The notes: generated by a model not told the origin, from the letters alone. A stretch of 41,616 nucleotides of DNA from Candidatus Saccharimonadota bacterium (GCA_905372785.1 CAJPQG010000006.1:1-41616), one strand, 5' to 3'; counted from the stretch's first letter, positions 7,331 through 15,749 are shown. Numbers and translations are program-made.

Positions 7331-7855
7331 ATGACAGTAACAATGCACAATACAACGATATATATTGCTAATACGCAGCCGTACACAGGTTCGCACTACA
7401 CTGCGTTTGTTTTGTATTGCGATCAGCAGGGTGTGGTATATAAAACAGCTTTTAGCCGCGGGCAGCATGCTGATTATACGATGCAAGCTGCGGGAAGCGT
7501 CGTGGCGGATCAGCAGCACCCCTACGCGGCCGCTGTACGGGCCTACTGTGCTGGCGATCGTGCCGCACTGAGTACGATTCCTCACCAGCCCCGCACTGCT
7601 ATGACGCCGTTCCAACGGGCTGTCTATCAGGCTATGAGTCGTATTCCATACGGCCAGGTACGTTCCTATAAAGAGCTAGCGGCAGCGGCTGGCTACCCTG
7701 GTGCGGCCCGCGCTGTTGGCACCGCCTGCAAAAATAACCCACTGCCACTGCTGGTGCCTTGCCACCGGGTGGTGCCAGCCACGGGCGGCATTGGTAATTA
7801 TCTTTATGGCACCGCTGCGAAAGAGGCACTATTGCGGCTAGAAGGAGCCCTGTAG
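7331..7855 (+). CDS. ogt: Methylated-DNA--protein-cysteine S-methyltransferase
   Basis: 174 aa. The C-terminal domain has the suicide-cysteine motif LLVPCHRVV near residues 135-143, preceded by the Tyr-containing helix IPYGQVRSYKELA and the Arg-finger/HTH segment GAARAVGTACKNNP. The N-terminal part is a short variable domain, as in Ogt/MGMT. The enzyme transfers O6-alkyl groups from guanine to its own cysteine. AAGGAG lies 10 bases before the ATG, and the gene follows the glycosylase with no promoter box seen between, so cotranscription is likely. Confidence 0.93.
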   Translation: MTVTMHNTTIYIANTQPYTGSHYTAFVLYCDQQGVVYKTAFSRGQHADYTMQAAGSVVADQQHPYAAAVRAYCAGDRAALSTIPHQPRTAMTPFQRAVYQAMSRIPYGQVRSYKELAAAAGYPGAARAVGTACKNNPLPLLVPCHRVVPATGGIGNYLYGTAAKEALLRLEGAL

Positions 7856-7900
7856 CATCAGGGCAGGGCGGGCTGTATAGCGTTGTGCACCGGTATATGG

Positions 7901-7906
7901 CATAAT
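7901..7906 (+). promoter_or_regulatory. -10 box CATAAT, likely leaderless promoter
   Basis: CATAAT is followed by 7 bases and then the ATG at 7914, with no ribosome-binding site. The hexamer is imperfect and overlaps a second AATACT reading. Confidence 0.4.
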
Positions 7907-7913
7907 AATACTT

Positions 7914-8774
7914 ATGCAGGAGCATAGCCCGAGTATATACCAGAAGTTGGCTGAAACTGACTTTCACCAGAAACTGCACGATGTAAATCCTGAGACGGAC
8001 AGTATGATTATTGGTGATATCGGTGTTGATATATTTAACCATGCAGCCGATATAGACTGGCAGCGAGGGCAGGTTACGCTTGCACATGAGCATGAGTCTA
8101 CGGTGAGTCATGAAGGCGAGCCCTGGCAAATGGATATTATGGCTACATCGCCAGATGCTGCCACATTAGCCGAGTATAAAGAAACTGCCAAGGAGCTGCT
8201 GGGCGATGATGTGTCTGTGTCGGTGGTTGGTTTACATCGCTATGCACAAACGTGGCATGATTTGCTCGGACTTACGGGCGGTTACTACCAAGACGGTAAA
8301 GGTGGCGTGCAGTATAGAACGGGTATGATCAAGACGCCTATGCCAGAAGAGAGTTTGCACTCGTGGCAGGTGCAAGATAGCAGGGGCGCCATTTTAGGAA
8401 AGGTGCTGAACTTGCCTTCGCAGCTATCACTGCTGCAACACCGGTTTGTGTCTGGTGTGCGGTCGCGTGATGCGGTGCAGTATGCGCAGCTACATAACTT
8501 GCTCAAGAGCGAAGAGCAGAAAGGTGTAGTCCCAGATTCATATCAGGCTGTGGTGGAATCGTTTGCTGAGCATCAAAGCAAATTAGATCGTGCACGAAAG
8601 CGGCTGGGCATGGTCGCGATTAAATCAGCCCTGCTTGGCGTGTTTGAGCACCACGAAAGTATTAGCTCACTTGTTCAGGGCGACTGGAAACGGGCGGTGA
8701 GTGCCATGCGCCAGTATCGCCACCAGCTGCACGAGAAGTATACAGATAATAAAGACGACCATAAGGAGAAATAA
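7914..8774 (+). CDS. Unknown cytoplasmic protein
   Basis: 286 aa. I do not recognise a family. The N-terminal 110 residues alternate strands and acidic patches (MIIGDIGVDIFNHAADIDW, then EPWQMDIMA). The middle has a Gly-rich GLTGGYYQDGKGGVQYRTG segment near 120-140. The C-terminal 120 residues are helical and charged, ending in a Lys/Asp/His tail. No membrane segment or signal is present. The D-x-D pattern near residues 46-48 recalls nucleotidyltransferases, but flanking motifs are lacking. The next gene starts 3 bases downstream with its Shine-Dalgarno inside this stop region, so the two are an operon. Confidence 0.75.
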   Translation: MQEHSPSIYQKLAETDFHQKLHDVNPETDSMIIGDIGVDIFNHAADIDWQRGQVTLAHEHESTVSHEGEPWQMDIMATSPDAATLAEYKETAKELLGDDVSVSVVGLHRYAQTWHDLLGLTGGYYQDGKGGVQYRTGMIKTPMPEESLHSWQVQDSRGAILGKVLNLPSQLSLLQHRFVSGVRSRDAVQYAQLHNLLKSEEQKGVVPDSYQAVVESFAEHQSKLDRARKRLGMVAIKSALLGVFEHHESISSLVQGDWKRAVSAMRQYRHQLHEKYTDNKDDHKEK

Positions 8775-8777
8775 TAC

Positions 8778-9146
8778 ATGGATGAAATTTTCACTGGCAT
8801 TGCAGTAGGTATTGGAGAATATTTTATTGAGCGGGATGCGCGGCGTAATGAGCAGCTGGTAAAAAATAATTGGAGAGATAAGAAGGGAAAACTGCGTGGA
8901 CCGTATAATTCATATGGTCGTTTGCTGCTGAGCATTAATATAGGCATGTTGCCGCTCGCTGCGTTTACGCTATTTGGTGGTGTGCTACTCTTGTTTGCAA
9001 AGCCAGTTGATCTTGGGGCGAGCTTGATGTTGCTTGGTGTAGGGCTGCTATTAGTGCTTATTGCATGGTTTGGCATTCATAGGGCTAAGGTATATCGCAC
9101 TAGGGTATTGCAATCATTGCAAGGCAAAGCAGAAAATAACCAGTAA
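8778..9146 (+). CDS. Small two-helix membrane protein, unknown
   Basis: 122 aa. A charged, Arg/Lys/Asn-rich N-terminal 45 residues is followed by two adjacent hydrophobic helices at about 49-71 and 78-97, then a basic tail. This topology places both ends in the cytoplasm. No family is recognised. AAGGAG lies 9 bases before the ATG and overlaps the end of the preceding gene, so translation is probably coupled. A terminator follows at 9169. Confidence 0.75.
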   Translation: MDEIFTGIAVGIGEYFIERDARRNEQLVKNNWRDKKGKLRGPYNSYGRLLLSINIGMLPLAAFTLFGGVLLLFAKPVDLGASLMLLGVGLLLVLIAWFGIHRAKVYRTRVLQSLQGKAENNQ

Positions 9147-9168
9147 TCTGCAGTAAACTAAATGCGTA

Positions 9169-9199
9169 AAGATCAGCTAAACGGCTGGTCTTGTTTTTT
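9169..9199 (+). terminator. Rho-independent terminator
   Basis: AAGATCAGC and GCTGGTCTT pair (one G-U) around a short loop and are followed by a T-rich tract. It closes the 7914-9146 operon. Confidence 0.85.
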
Positions 9200-9216
9200 A
9201 TGTTGTAGCATAGTAT

Positions 9217-9242
9217 TATACTTTTAAGAATACAAAAGTATA
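9217..9242 (+). promoter_or_regulatory. Operator-promoter palindrome of the arsR-MMPL operon
   Basis: TATACTTTT and AAAAGTATA form a perfect 9-bp inverted repeat separated by 8 bases. The left arm contains TATACT, a likely -10, so binding here would block the promoter. The regulator gene starts 18 bases downstream, which suggests autoregulation by the ArsR-type protein. Confidence 0.65.
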
Positions 9243-9259
9243 GAATGTAGGAGGTTTAT

Positions 9260-9643
9260 ATGGGAACGGCTCCAGATCAGGTTAAATGTTTCCAAGAGTG
9301 TGCTGGTGGTGTTGATCCAGAGCAATACAGCTTGGACGCGCTGAAAGCGTGTATACCAATTTTTGAGACGCTTAAAGATGAGCAACGAGTAAAGATACTC
9401 GTGAAGCTTATTAAACATGGCAGCATGTCGGTTGGCCAGCTAGTGGATGAGTCTGAGCTTTCACCACCAGCGATATCGCACCACTTGAAGATTTTGTTAC
9501 AAGCAGAGTTGGTGTCGTATAAAAAAGAAGGCACCAGGCGTATCTATAAGCCAAAACTATCTGCTGCGCTGCAGGCACTGCAACACCTTACAAAAGTGAT
9601 AGAAGAGGGCCAGGCGTATCTAGAAGGAGAGCAAGATGGGTAA
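9260..9643 (+). CDS. ArsR/SmtB-family transcriptional regulator
   Basis: 127 aa winged-helix protein. The HTH is visible as LKDEQRVKILVKL, then MSVGQLVDESELSPPAISHHLKIL (recognition helix with SxxAISHHLKxL), then LVSYKKEGTRRIYKP (wing), residues about 36-95. Three cysteines precede or lie in the first helix (C10, C14, C31). They are possible metal or redox ligands, although the classical ELCVCDL site is replaced by MSVGQLVDES. The ATG has a strong TAGGAGG site. It overlaps the MMPL gene by 8 bases, so it very likely controls that exporter through the palindrome at 9217. Confidence 0.9.
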   Translation: MGTAPDQVKCFQECAGGVDPEQYSLDALKACIPIFETLKDEQRVKILVKLIKHGSMSVGQLVDESELSPPAISHHLKILLQAELVSYKKEGTRRIYKPKLSAALQALQHLTKVIEEGQAYLEGEQDG

Positions 9644-12059
9644 AGGATTGCATCGAATAGGATCGTATATTTTTGCCCATCCATGGCGATTCGTGCTGCT
9701 TTGGCTGGCAATTGTCGGCGTAAGCGTTGGCGTGGGTATGAACATAGGCCGCCCGATGAGCGAGTCAATTACCATTCCTGGCACACAGGGTCAGGTGGCC
9801 CTTGACCGCCTTAAGGAGCTATTCCCAAATGCTGGTGCAGGTACCGGCCGGGTTGTGTTCGAGACTAGTGATGGCACTGCGGTTGAGAAGCATAAAGCTG
9901 CGATTACTGCTGCACTCGATACTGTTAAAAAGGTAGATGGTGTATCACAAGTAGTGAGCCCATTTGAATATCAAGATGCTATTACAAAGGATGGTACGAT
10001 TGCCTATGCTCAGGTGCAGCTTAAGCAGCAAGCGGGGCAAATCGATAAGAAGACACTTGAAGATATCACCCATGCTGTAGAATCATCTCAAAAAGATGGG
10101 CTAAGCGCACACATGGCTGGTGATCTTATTAATAATACACCGGGTGAAATTCTTGGTGTAGGTGAGGCTGTTGGTGTGCTGATTGCGCTCATGGTGTTGA
10201 TTATTACCTTTGGCTCTTTGGTGGCGGCTGGTTTGCCAATTGTAGTGGCACTGATAGCAGTAGCTGCGAGTATGGGTGCGCTGCTGGCAGTTGGTCATTG
10301 GCTTGAGATTAGCTCGACATCGCCAGTGATGGCAGTGATGCTCGGCCTGGCTGTTGGTATTGATTATTCGCTCTTTATTGTTAGTAAGTATCGTAGTTTA
10401 CGAATAAGCGGCGTGCCTGCGCGAGAAGCGATTGGTCGCGCTAATGGTACGGCTGGTAATGCGGTCGTGTTCGCAGCTGCAACGGTAGTGATTGCATTAT
10501 CTGCACTCAGCGTTGTGGGTATTCCATTTATGACAATTATGGGACTAGCGGGCGCCGGTACAGTGGCAGTTGCAGCGATTGTAGCGATTACGCTATTGCC
10601 TGCACTGCTTGGTATTGTCGGAGACAAAGTATTTAGCAGGAAGATGCGCCATAGTATAGTAGCAGCTAAATCTGCCAGCGCGCGTACCACGAAACGCTCA
10701 GTTACTAACGCTAAACTTGTGAAGACCCGCCGTAAATTCGGTGAGCGCTGGGTAAATCTCGTTGTGACACATCCGTGGCTGACGATTGTCGGTAGCGTTG
10801 CTATCGTAGCGGCAATCGCCTGGCCGGTGGCACAGATTAAACTTGGCATTCCAACGGATCAGTATGCTGCTCCAACTTCAAGTGAGCGCAAGGCCTATGA
10901 TGCGATTAGCCGTGGGTTTGGTGAAGGGTATAACGCACCGCTTGCTGTAGTCGTGGAACACCTGCCAAAGGTAAATGATGAGACAAAGCAGGAAGTGCGT
11001 CAGCAGTTGCGACCACAATTTGATGCACGAGTAAAGGCCGAGCAGCAAGCAGCAGAGAAGGCGTTTGCAGAAAAAGCAGCAGCTGCCTCAACGCCAGAAG
11101 AAATGGTAGCCTTGCAGCAGCAAATGCAGCAAGCACAAGAGCAGGCCCCAAAGCGACTTGCCGAAGCTGAGGCTCAGTTTAATCAAGCAGTAGAGCGATA
11201 CGCTAAATTATATCGCCTTAACCAAATTGGTGAACGCTTACAGCAGCAATATGGTTCTATTGCAAAAGTAGTGCCTGCTGTTGTGAATGATGATGCTACA
11301 GCTGGTGTATTGCAGGTCATCCCGAATTCATCACCAACTAGCCAGGAGACTAAAGACCTCATCCACTGGCTGCGTAGCAATGATGCTGTCACTGCTGCAA
11401 AGCAAGACGGTATCAGCCTGGCTGTAACGGGTTCAACGGCAATGGAGGCAGATATCAACCAGAAGCTAGCAGAAGCTTTGCCGGTGTATTTGGTGGTAGT
11501 TGTGGGATTGTCACTCGTTATTCTCATGGTTGCGTTCCGCTCGATTCTGGTGCCGCTAAAGGCAACACTTGGTTTCCTATTATCTGTTGGTGCCATGTTT
11601 GGAGCTATCGTCATGGCTTTCCAATGGGGATGGTTTGGTATCACCGACGCTCCAGCGCCAATTGTGAGCTTTATCCCTATTATCGGCATTGGTATATTAT
11701 TCGGTTTGGCGATGGATTATGAATTTTTCCTCGTTTCGAATATGCACGAAGCGTATACGCATAGTAAAAAACCAAACCCTAAAGAGGCAGTTCGCCATGG
11801 ATTTGTTGCTGGAGCTAAGGTAGTGACGGCAGCAGCGGTGATTATGGTGGCGGTGTTCGCAGGATTTGTTACTAACCATAATACTACTATTCAGGCAATT
11901 GGCTTTGGCCTTGCCGTGGGTATTTTAGTGGACGCCTTTGTTGTGCGCATGACATTAGTGCCTGCAATTATGGCGGTCCTTGGCAAGAGTGCCTGGTGGC
12001 TACCAAAGTGGCTTGATAAGCTGTTGCCACGTGTCTCAATTGAAGGCGAAGAGGAGTAA
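9636..12059 (+). CDS. MMPL/RND-family membrane transporter
   Basis: 807 aa with two repeats of one plus five helices. Helix 1 is at about 17-36. The first extracytoplasmic domain spans about 40-175. The first helix bundle contains GIDYSLFIVSKYR (from about 239), and the second has MDYEFFLVSNMHEAY (from about 692); these Asp-Tyr pairs are the proton-relay sites of MMPL proteins. The second extracytoplasmic loop carries a Gln/Ala/Glu-rich coiled coil at about 450-545. The substrate is probably a lipid or a hydrophobic toxin. Translation starts inside the regulator gene (8-bp overlap, GAAGGAG upstream). Confidence 0.92.
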   Translation: MGKGLHRIGSYIFAHPWRFVLLWLAIVGVSVGVGMNIGRPMSESITIPGTQGQVALDRLKELFPNAGAGTGRVVFETSDGTAVEKHKAAITAALDTVKKVDGVSQVVSPFEYQDAITKDGTIAYAQVQLKQQAGQIDKKTLEDITHAVESSQKDGLSAHMAGDLINNTPGEILGVGEAVGVLIALMVLIITFGSLVAAGLPIVVALIAVAASMGALLAVGHWLEISSTSPVMAVMLGLAVGIDYSLFIVSKYRSLRISGVPAREAIGRANGTAGNAVVFAAATVVIALSALSVVGIPFMTIMGLAGAGTVAVAAIVAITLLPALLGIVGDKVFSRKMRHSIVAAKSASARTTKRSVTNAKLVKTRRKFGERWVNLVVTHPWLTIVGSVAIVAAIAWPVAQIKLGIPTDQYAAPTSSERKAYDAISRGFGEGYNAPLAVVVEHLPKVNDETKQEVRQQLRPQFDARVKAEQQAAEKAFAEKAAAASTPEEMVALQQQMQQAQEQAPKRLAEAEAQFNQAVERYAKLYRLNQIGERLQQQYGSIAKVVPAVVNDDATAGVLQVIPNSSPTSQETKDLIHWLRSNDAVTAAKQDGISLAVTGSTAMEADINQKLAEALPVYLVVVVGLSLVILMVAFRSILVPLKATLGFLLSVGAMFGAIVMAFQWGWFGITDAPAPIVSFIPIIGIGILFGLAMDYEFFLVSNMHEAYTHSKKPNPKEAVRHGFVAGAKVVTAAAVIMVAVFAGFVTNHNTTIQAIGFGLAVGILVDAFVVRMTLVPAIMAVLGKSAWWLPKWLDKLLPRVSIEGEEE

Positions 12060-12080
12060 CCACAGAAAAGATAGTAGTAA

Positions 12081-12113
12081 AACGAGCTACCCATATCCGG
12101 GTGGCTCGTTTTT
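12081..12113 (+). terminator. Rho-independent terminator of the MMPL operon
   Basis: AACGAGCTACCC pairs with GGGTGGCTCGTT (G-U included) around a 6-base loop, followed by a T-run. Confidence 0.88.
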
Positions 12114-12120
12114 GGGGTAA

Positions 12121-12157
12121 TAAAAAGCCCTCGGTTATCCATACGGATATCTGAGGG
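12121..12157 (-). terminator. Rho-independent terminator of the candidate RNA
   Basis: On the minus strand, CCCTC and GAGGG arms with an inner ATCC/GGAT helix are followed by CTTTTTATTA. Confidence 0.75.
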
Positions 12158-12272
12158 TGCACTCTACAAACAGTACCGAGGGCTAATTGTGTTATTACTC
12201 AGAGCTTTGGCATAAAGTAGCCAAACATTTTACTGTGCTCATGTGACATGAGTGTAACCTGAGTAATATATC
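12121..12272 (-). ncRNA. Candidate structured small RNA (about 150 nt), unknown class
   Basis: A minus-strand TATAAT at 12279-12284 predicts a start near 12272. The transcript has a closing helix of 10 perfect pairs (arms 12259-12268 and 12193-12202) that encloses two hairpins (CTCATG/CATGAG at 12238-12252; CTTTGGC/GCCAAA near 12204-12223), a cloverleaf-like unit of 76 nt. Next, AGCCCTCGG can pair with the distal CCGAGGGCT, competing with the terminator at 12121-12157. No ORF is present. It does not match the signatures I know for tmRNA, SRP RNA or RNase P. Confidence 0.5.
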
Positions 12273-12278
12273 AGGCTC

Positions 12279-12284
12279 ATTATA
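12279..12284 (-). promoter_or_regulatory. -10 box TATAAT of the candidate RNA
   Basis: A perfect hexamer on the minus strand. A weak GTTACA lies 16 bases further upstream as a possible -35. No start codon follows at leaderless distance in an open frame. Confidence 0.5.
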
Positions 12285-12400
12285 CTTTATGCTGCTAGTG
12301 TGTAACCTTGTGCAAAGCTACATAGGAAGCTAGGTGCATAATGAGAACGTTATAGTATAGCGTGTGGTGCAGTGGCCAATGTGCTACACTATAGCACTGC

Positions 12401-12550
12401 ATGGTTACTCCAAGTGGCTACCAGATTGTAGCTAACCAGGCATCAACCTGGGGCAATATCACCTCGACCGGTCTTGAGGCTATACAGCTGCTGCCATTAC
12501 CACGAGGAGCTATTGCAATTATAGCAAATTCGTGGCTCGGTACGCTATAG
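12401..12550 (+). CDS. Possible 49-aa small protein
   Basis: ATG at 12401, TAG at 12548-12550. A TGCTACACT extended -10 ends 10 bases before the ATG, as at other leaderless genes here. The peptide (MVTPSGYQIVANQ...) ends in a hydrophobic stretch, GAIAIIANSWLGTL. No homology is recognised. An ORF of this size can occur by chance, so the promoter position is the main argument. The promoter region also folds: GTGCTA/TAGCAC and TGCAGTG/CACTGCA overlap it. Confidence 0.3.
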   Translation: MVTPSGYQIVANQASTWGNITSTGLEAIQLLPLPRGAIAIIANSWLGTL

Positions 12551-12600
12551 GTATGTGGCTAATTATTCGTGATACACTAAAGATACAGGAGGAAGTAAAT

Positions 12601-13281
12601 ATGAACAAGATTAGTACACACGGCGCAAGCGGCGCTGCAGACCAGATAGCAGCTATAATTGTGCAGCATTTGTCTAAAGGAGAGCGAGTGCTATGGTTGG
12701 TGCCGGGCGGTTCAGCCATGAGTGTGGCAGCTACTGCACTTGATCAGATAAAGGAGGCCGGGGTAGACCTCGAGCGACTATATGTTACCTTAACTGATGA
12801 GCGCTATGGGGAGCCAGACCATCCTGATGAGAATTGGCAGCAGCTTCAGCAACAGGGCTTTGTGCTGCCACAGTCGGTGCAGCAATACCGCGTGATTAGG
12901 GGAAAAGATGTTGCAGCAACAGCGGCAGCGTATGCTGCGCAGATCACCCAGTGGCTACAAGAATGTGATTATGCGATTGGTTTATTTGGCATGGGCGCCG
13001 ACGGGCATACTGCTGGTGTACTGCCGGGCTCTCCTGCAGCGAGTAGCGATAAGCCAGTCGACTTTTATCAGGCCAATGAATATATGCGGGTCACAATTAC
13101 ACCACAGACGATTGGTAAGCTGGATGAGATTGTGTTATATGCTTGTGGCAGCGAAAAACATCCACAACTTGCCCGGCTACTGCGAGAGGATGTTCCCGTG
13201 GAAGAGCAGCCAGTGCAAGCCATCAAGCAGGCTAGTAAGGCTACTATCTTTTCAGACTGGGATGGGTCTGGCCTTGCCTAG
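12601..13281 (+). CDS. pgl: 6-phosphogluconolactonase
   Basis: 226 aa of the DevB/NagB-like sugar-phosphate fold. The phosphate/active-site segments are LWLVPGGSAM (31-40), LTDERYG (64-70) and GMGADGHTAGVLPGSP (130-145), the last holding the catalytic His in GADGHTA. The enzyme hydrolyses 6-phosphogluconolactone in the oxidative pentose-phosphate route; other enzymes of that route are not in this window. The ATG at 12601 has AGGAGG 7 bases upstream and a TACACT box at 12573-12578, so the in-frame extension to 12532 is not needed. Confidence 0.9.
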   Translation: MNKISTHGASGAADQIAAIIVQHLSKGERVLWLVPGGSAMSVAATALDQIKEAGVDLERLYVTLTDERYGEPDHPDENWQQLQQQGFVLPQSVQQYRVIRGKDVAATAAAYAAQITQWLQECDYAIGLFGMGADGHTAGVLPGSPAASSDKPVDFYQANEYMRVTITPQTIGKLDEIVLYACGSEKHPQLARLLREDVPVEEQPVQAIKQASKATIFSDWDGSGLA

Positions 13282-13306
13282 GCAAGCGTAGCGAGGCCAC
13301 TGCCGG

Positions 13307-15064
13307 TTATTTATCTTTGTGCTGTTGCTTTTGACCAGCTTGTCGTCGCCAAAGTGCTGCATAGCGTCCATTTTTGTCGAGCAGTTCTTGGTGGGTGCCA
13401 TCTTCTACAATTTTGCCGTGATCCAGTACAATGATGCGGTCTAGCCCAGCAATAGTACTCAAGCGATGTGCCACGACAATAGAGGTTCTGTGCTGCATAA
13501 GGTCATCCAGCGATTGTTGAATAAGCGCCTCTGATTTTGAGTCTAGTGCACTCGTCGCCTCATCTAGTACTAAAATTGGCGCGTTTTTCAGAATCGCACG
13601 TGCAATGGCAATTCGCTGTCGTTGTCCACCACTTAGTTTAACTCCGCGTTCACCGACAACTGTATCTAAGCCTTCAGGCAATTCCTGAATAAAGTCCCAG
13701 GCGTTAGCTTTTTTGGTTGCATCAATGATTTCCTCTGTGGTGGCCTCTGGGTTGGCATAGGCGATATTATCACGGACGCTGCGGTGGAAGAGTAGCGGCT
13801 CTTGTGGCACGTATGATATTTGTGAGCGCAAGCTAGTTTGGCTAACTTCTTGAATATTTTGTCCGTCTATAGCAATAGCACCGCGTGATACATCATAGAA
13901 GCGAAGTAGTAGCTGAGTGATGGTAGTTTTGCCACTACCGCTGTAACCAACCAACCCGACTTTTTGTCCTGGCTGCACAGTGAAGGTGATATCTGTTAAT
14001 ACATCGCTAGCACCATCTTGGTAGCGATAGGCAACATCACTAAACTGGATCGCACCATCTGTGACCGTAAGTTGCTTAGCGCTTGGCTTATCGGTTACAT
14101 CATTTGAAGACATGAGCATTTCGGTCATTGGTTGAGCATCGAGGAACGACTGTTCGTAGCCTTTGACAATTTCACTAATCATATAGAGGTGTGACGAAAT
14201 ACGCTGCAAGTAGGCTAATACGAAGATTGCGCCCGCAACCGACAATCCTCCACTAACAGTAATACCGCCAATGATAGCGATAGCAATGATTTGCACAAGT
14301 GCCATTGCCCCCATGCGGATATTTGCCTCGATAACGCTGATGCCTGTTTCGTGGTTCCAGATCTTGCCAAATCGGTTCGTTAGTTTTTGTAGTTGCTGAG
14401 ATTCATATTTCTCACCGGTGAATGTACGAACAACGAGGTTGTTTGTCATTGCGTCAGTGACGCGCCCATAAATGGCACTGGTGACACGATTACGTTCCTG
14501 TTTGAGATTATTGGTGTAGCGCACACGCCAGCGCACCTGGAAGAACATTGCAGTAATATAAACTGCCACGAGCAGTGCGACCCAAGGTGAATAGAACAGC
14601 AGAACCGTTACGCCGCTCAAGACACTTAAGAGGTTGCCTAGCGTTCGACTTACTAAAAGGCTCTGTAGAGTGGCTTCGCTTCGTATGAAGTCAGCGTATC
14701 GGCTTGTGATGGTGCCAATTTTTCGGTTAGCAAAAAAGCTGTGGTCTTTGTCGATTAGTTTTTCGAATGTTGACTGGAAAAGTTTTGGTCGAACGCACGC
14801 TTCATGCCACACAATCGTGCGGTAACCAATGAAGTTTAGTAGATTGCCAAGTAGCCCAACGCCTGCTGCGATCCAAAGCATTTGGTGTAGCCCTGCAAGG
14901 TCACTATGCGCGAGGCGGGCAATAGCTTGTGATAGAGTATAGGGCAAGAAGGTATCGGTCACCATGATGCCAAGAGGAATGGCTGTAAAGGCCACAAAAA
15001 AAGAAGGTTTATGTTTCGAAACCACCTCCCAGTAGAGGCGCAGAGTCTGACGGGTAGTACCCAT
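13307..15064 (-). CDS. ABC exporter with fused membrane and ATPase domains
   Basis: 585 aa from the ATG at 15064, chosen because AGGAG lies about 8 bases upstream and TATACT (15089-15094) precedes that. The six-helix ABC exporter membrane domain covers about 1-320. The ATPase follows: Walker A GYSGSGKTT near 373-381, LSGGQRQRIAIARAI near 476, Walker B plus D-loop ILVLDEATSALDSKSE near 495-510, and an H-loop in VVAHRL. It likely works as a homodimer, since no partner half is adjacent. Substrate (lipid, peptide or drug) unknown. The end faces the pgl gene convergently with only 25 bases between. Confidence 0.93.
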   Translation of the reverse strand: MGTTRQTLRLYWEVVSKHKPSFFVAFTAIPLGIMVTDTFLPYTLSQAIARLAHSDLAGLHQMLWIAAGVGLLGNLLNFIGYRTIVWHEACVRPKLFQSTFEKLIDKDHSFFANRKIGTITSRYADFIRSEATLQSLLVSRTLGNLLSVLSGVTVLLFYSPWVALLVAVYITAMFFQVRWRVRYTNNLKQERNRVTSAIYGRVTDAMTNNLVVRTFTGEKYESQQLQKLTNRFGKIWNHETGISVIEANIRMGAMALVQIIAIAIIGGITVSGGLSVAGAIFVLAYLQRISSHLYMISEIVKGYEQSFLDAQPMTEMLMSSNDVTDKPSAKQLTVTDGAIQFSDVAYRYQDGASDVLTDITFTVQPGQKVGLVGYSGSGKTTITQLLLRFYDVSRGAIAIDGQNIQEVSQTSLRSQISYVPQEPLLFHRSVRDNIAYANPEATTEEIIDATKKANAWDFIQELPEGLDTVVGERGVKLSGGQRQRIAIARAILKNAPILVLDEATSALDSKSEALIQQSLDDLMQHRTSIVVAHRLSTIAGLDRIIVLDHGKIVEDGTHQELLDKNGRYAALWRRQAGQKQQHKDK

Positions 15065-15088
15065 AATATATCTCCTGATTTTAAGAAT

Positions 15089-15094
15089 AGTATA
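15089..15094 (-). promoter_or_regulatory. -10 box TATACT of the ABC exporter
   Basis: TATACT on the minus strand lies 24 bases before the ATG. The short leader holds AGGAG, so this is a leadered promoter in contrast to many neighbours. Confidence 0.5.
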
Positions 15095-15193
15095 AATAGT
15101 GTAGAAGACCGAGCGCGCAAAACGCGTAAAAGGCCTCATGTATTAGTTGCTTCATAATAACATAATGAGTACGTATTCGTCAAATAATAAAGA

Positions 15194-15217
15194 AAGCCAC
15201 GTAGTATTACTGACGTG
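15194..15217 (-). terminator. Rho-independent terminator overlapping the Nudix stop codon
   Basis: GCCACGTCAG/TACGTGGC forms a stem on the minus strand followed by TTTCTTTATT. Its 5' arm contains the last codons of the Nudix gene. Confidence 0.75.
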
Positions 15218-15734
15218 GCGTAGAGTATTTTGTGGTGTAGTCGCGTAGGGCGCAAGCTACAACTGGGGATGTATTACGAGGTAGCTGCGCAACCGGGTAC
15301 CACCGGGCCTCGATAATTTCATGGCTCAGTCGTATTGGGCAACTAGATTGCGAGAAAATGAAAGCAAAACAGATTTTATCAAATCGGGTGTGGATGGCTG
15401 GTTTTGTGTAGTGCCCTAGCTCAAGGAGGCTATCTGCCGGAATAGCAATGGATAATTCTTCGCGTACTTCTCGCAGGGCGGCTTGCGCAAATGATTCATG
15501 CATCTTTGCGCCTCCTCCGGGTAGTGTCCATTTACCAGTGCTACCAAGGTTGCGGACAAGTAGGATGTGATTTTTGTAGAGGACAAGGACGCGGCTGCGA
15601 GGTTGAGGGTTTCTCCATAATAGAGGAGCAACTAGTCGTAATAGGCTGCAAAGCGGTGAGTTAGCATGTTCAAGCACTAGCCGCGCAAAAGGGGCGTGCT
15701 GGCGGATTTCTGGTAATTGTTGACTAGTAGACAT
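15207..15734 (-). CDS. Nudix hydrolase
   Basis: 175 aa. The Nudix box runs from G74 with E80, R88-E89 and E92-E93 (GGAKMHESFAQAALREVREE), giving the metal-binding helix; the Gly normally near its end is Ser. A 45-residue N-terminal region with a hydrophobic LCSLLRLVAPLLW stretch precedes it and could be amphipathic. The family cleaves nucleoside diphosphates linked to another moiety; the exact substrate is unknown. The start is supported by TATACT 9 bases before the ATG and by the absence of a Shine-Dalgarno. Confidence 0.88.
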   Translation of the reverse strand: MSTSQQLPEIRQHAPFARLVLEHANSPLCSLLRLVAPLLWRNPQPRSRVLVLYKNHILLVRNLGSTGKWTLPGGGAKMHESFAQAALREVREELSIAIPADSLLELGHYTKPAIHTRFDKICFAFIFSQSSCPIRLSHEIIEARWYPVAQLPRNTSPVVACALRDYTTKYSTPRQ

Positions 15735-15743
15735 AACTTATTT

Positions 15744-15749
15744 AGTATA
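15744..15749 (-). promoter_or_regulatory. -10 box TATACT (extended TGC), leaderless promoter of the Nudix gene
   Basis: On the minus strand, TGCTATACT is followed by 9 bases and then the ATG at 15734. Confidence 0.55.

Noticed and set aside
12121..12400. tmRNA, RNase P RNA, SRP RNA or CRISPR/tracrRNA in the non-coding stretch
   Set aside because: No tRNA-like ends, conserved SRP loop bases, RNase P core sequences or direct repeats were seen.
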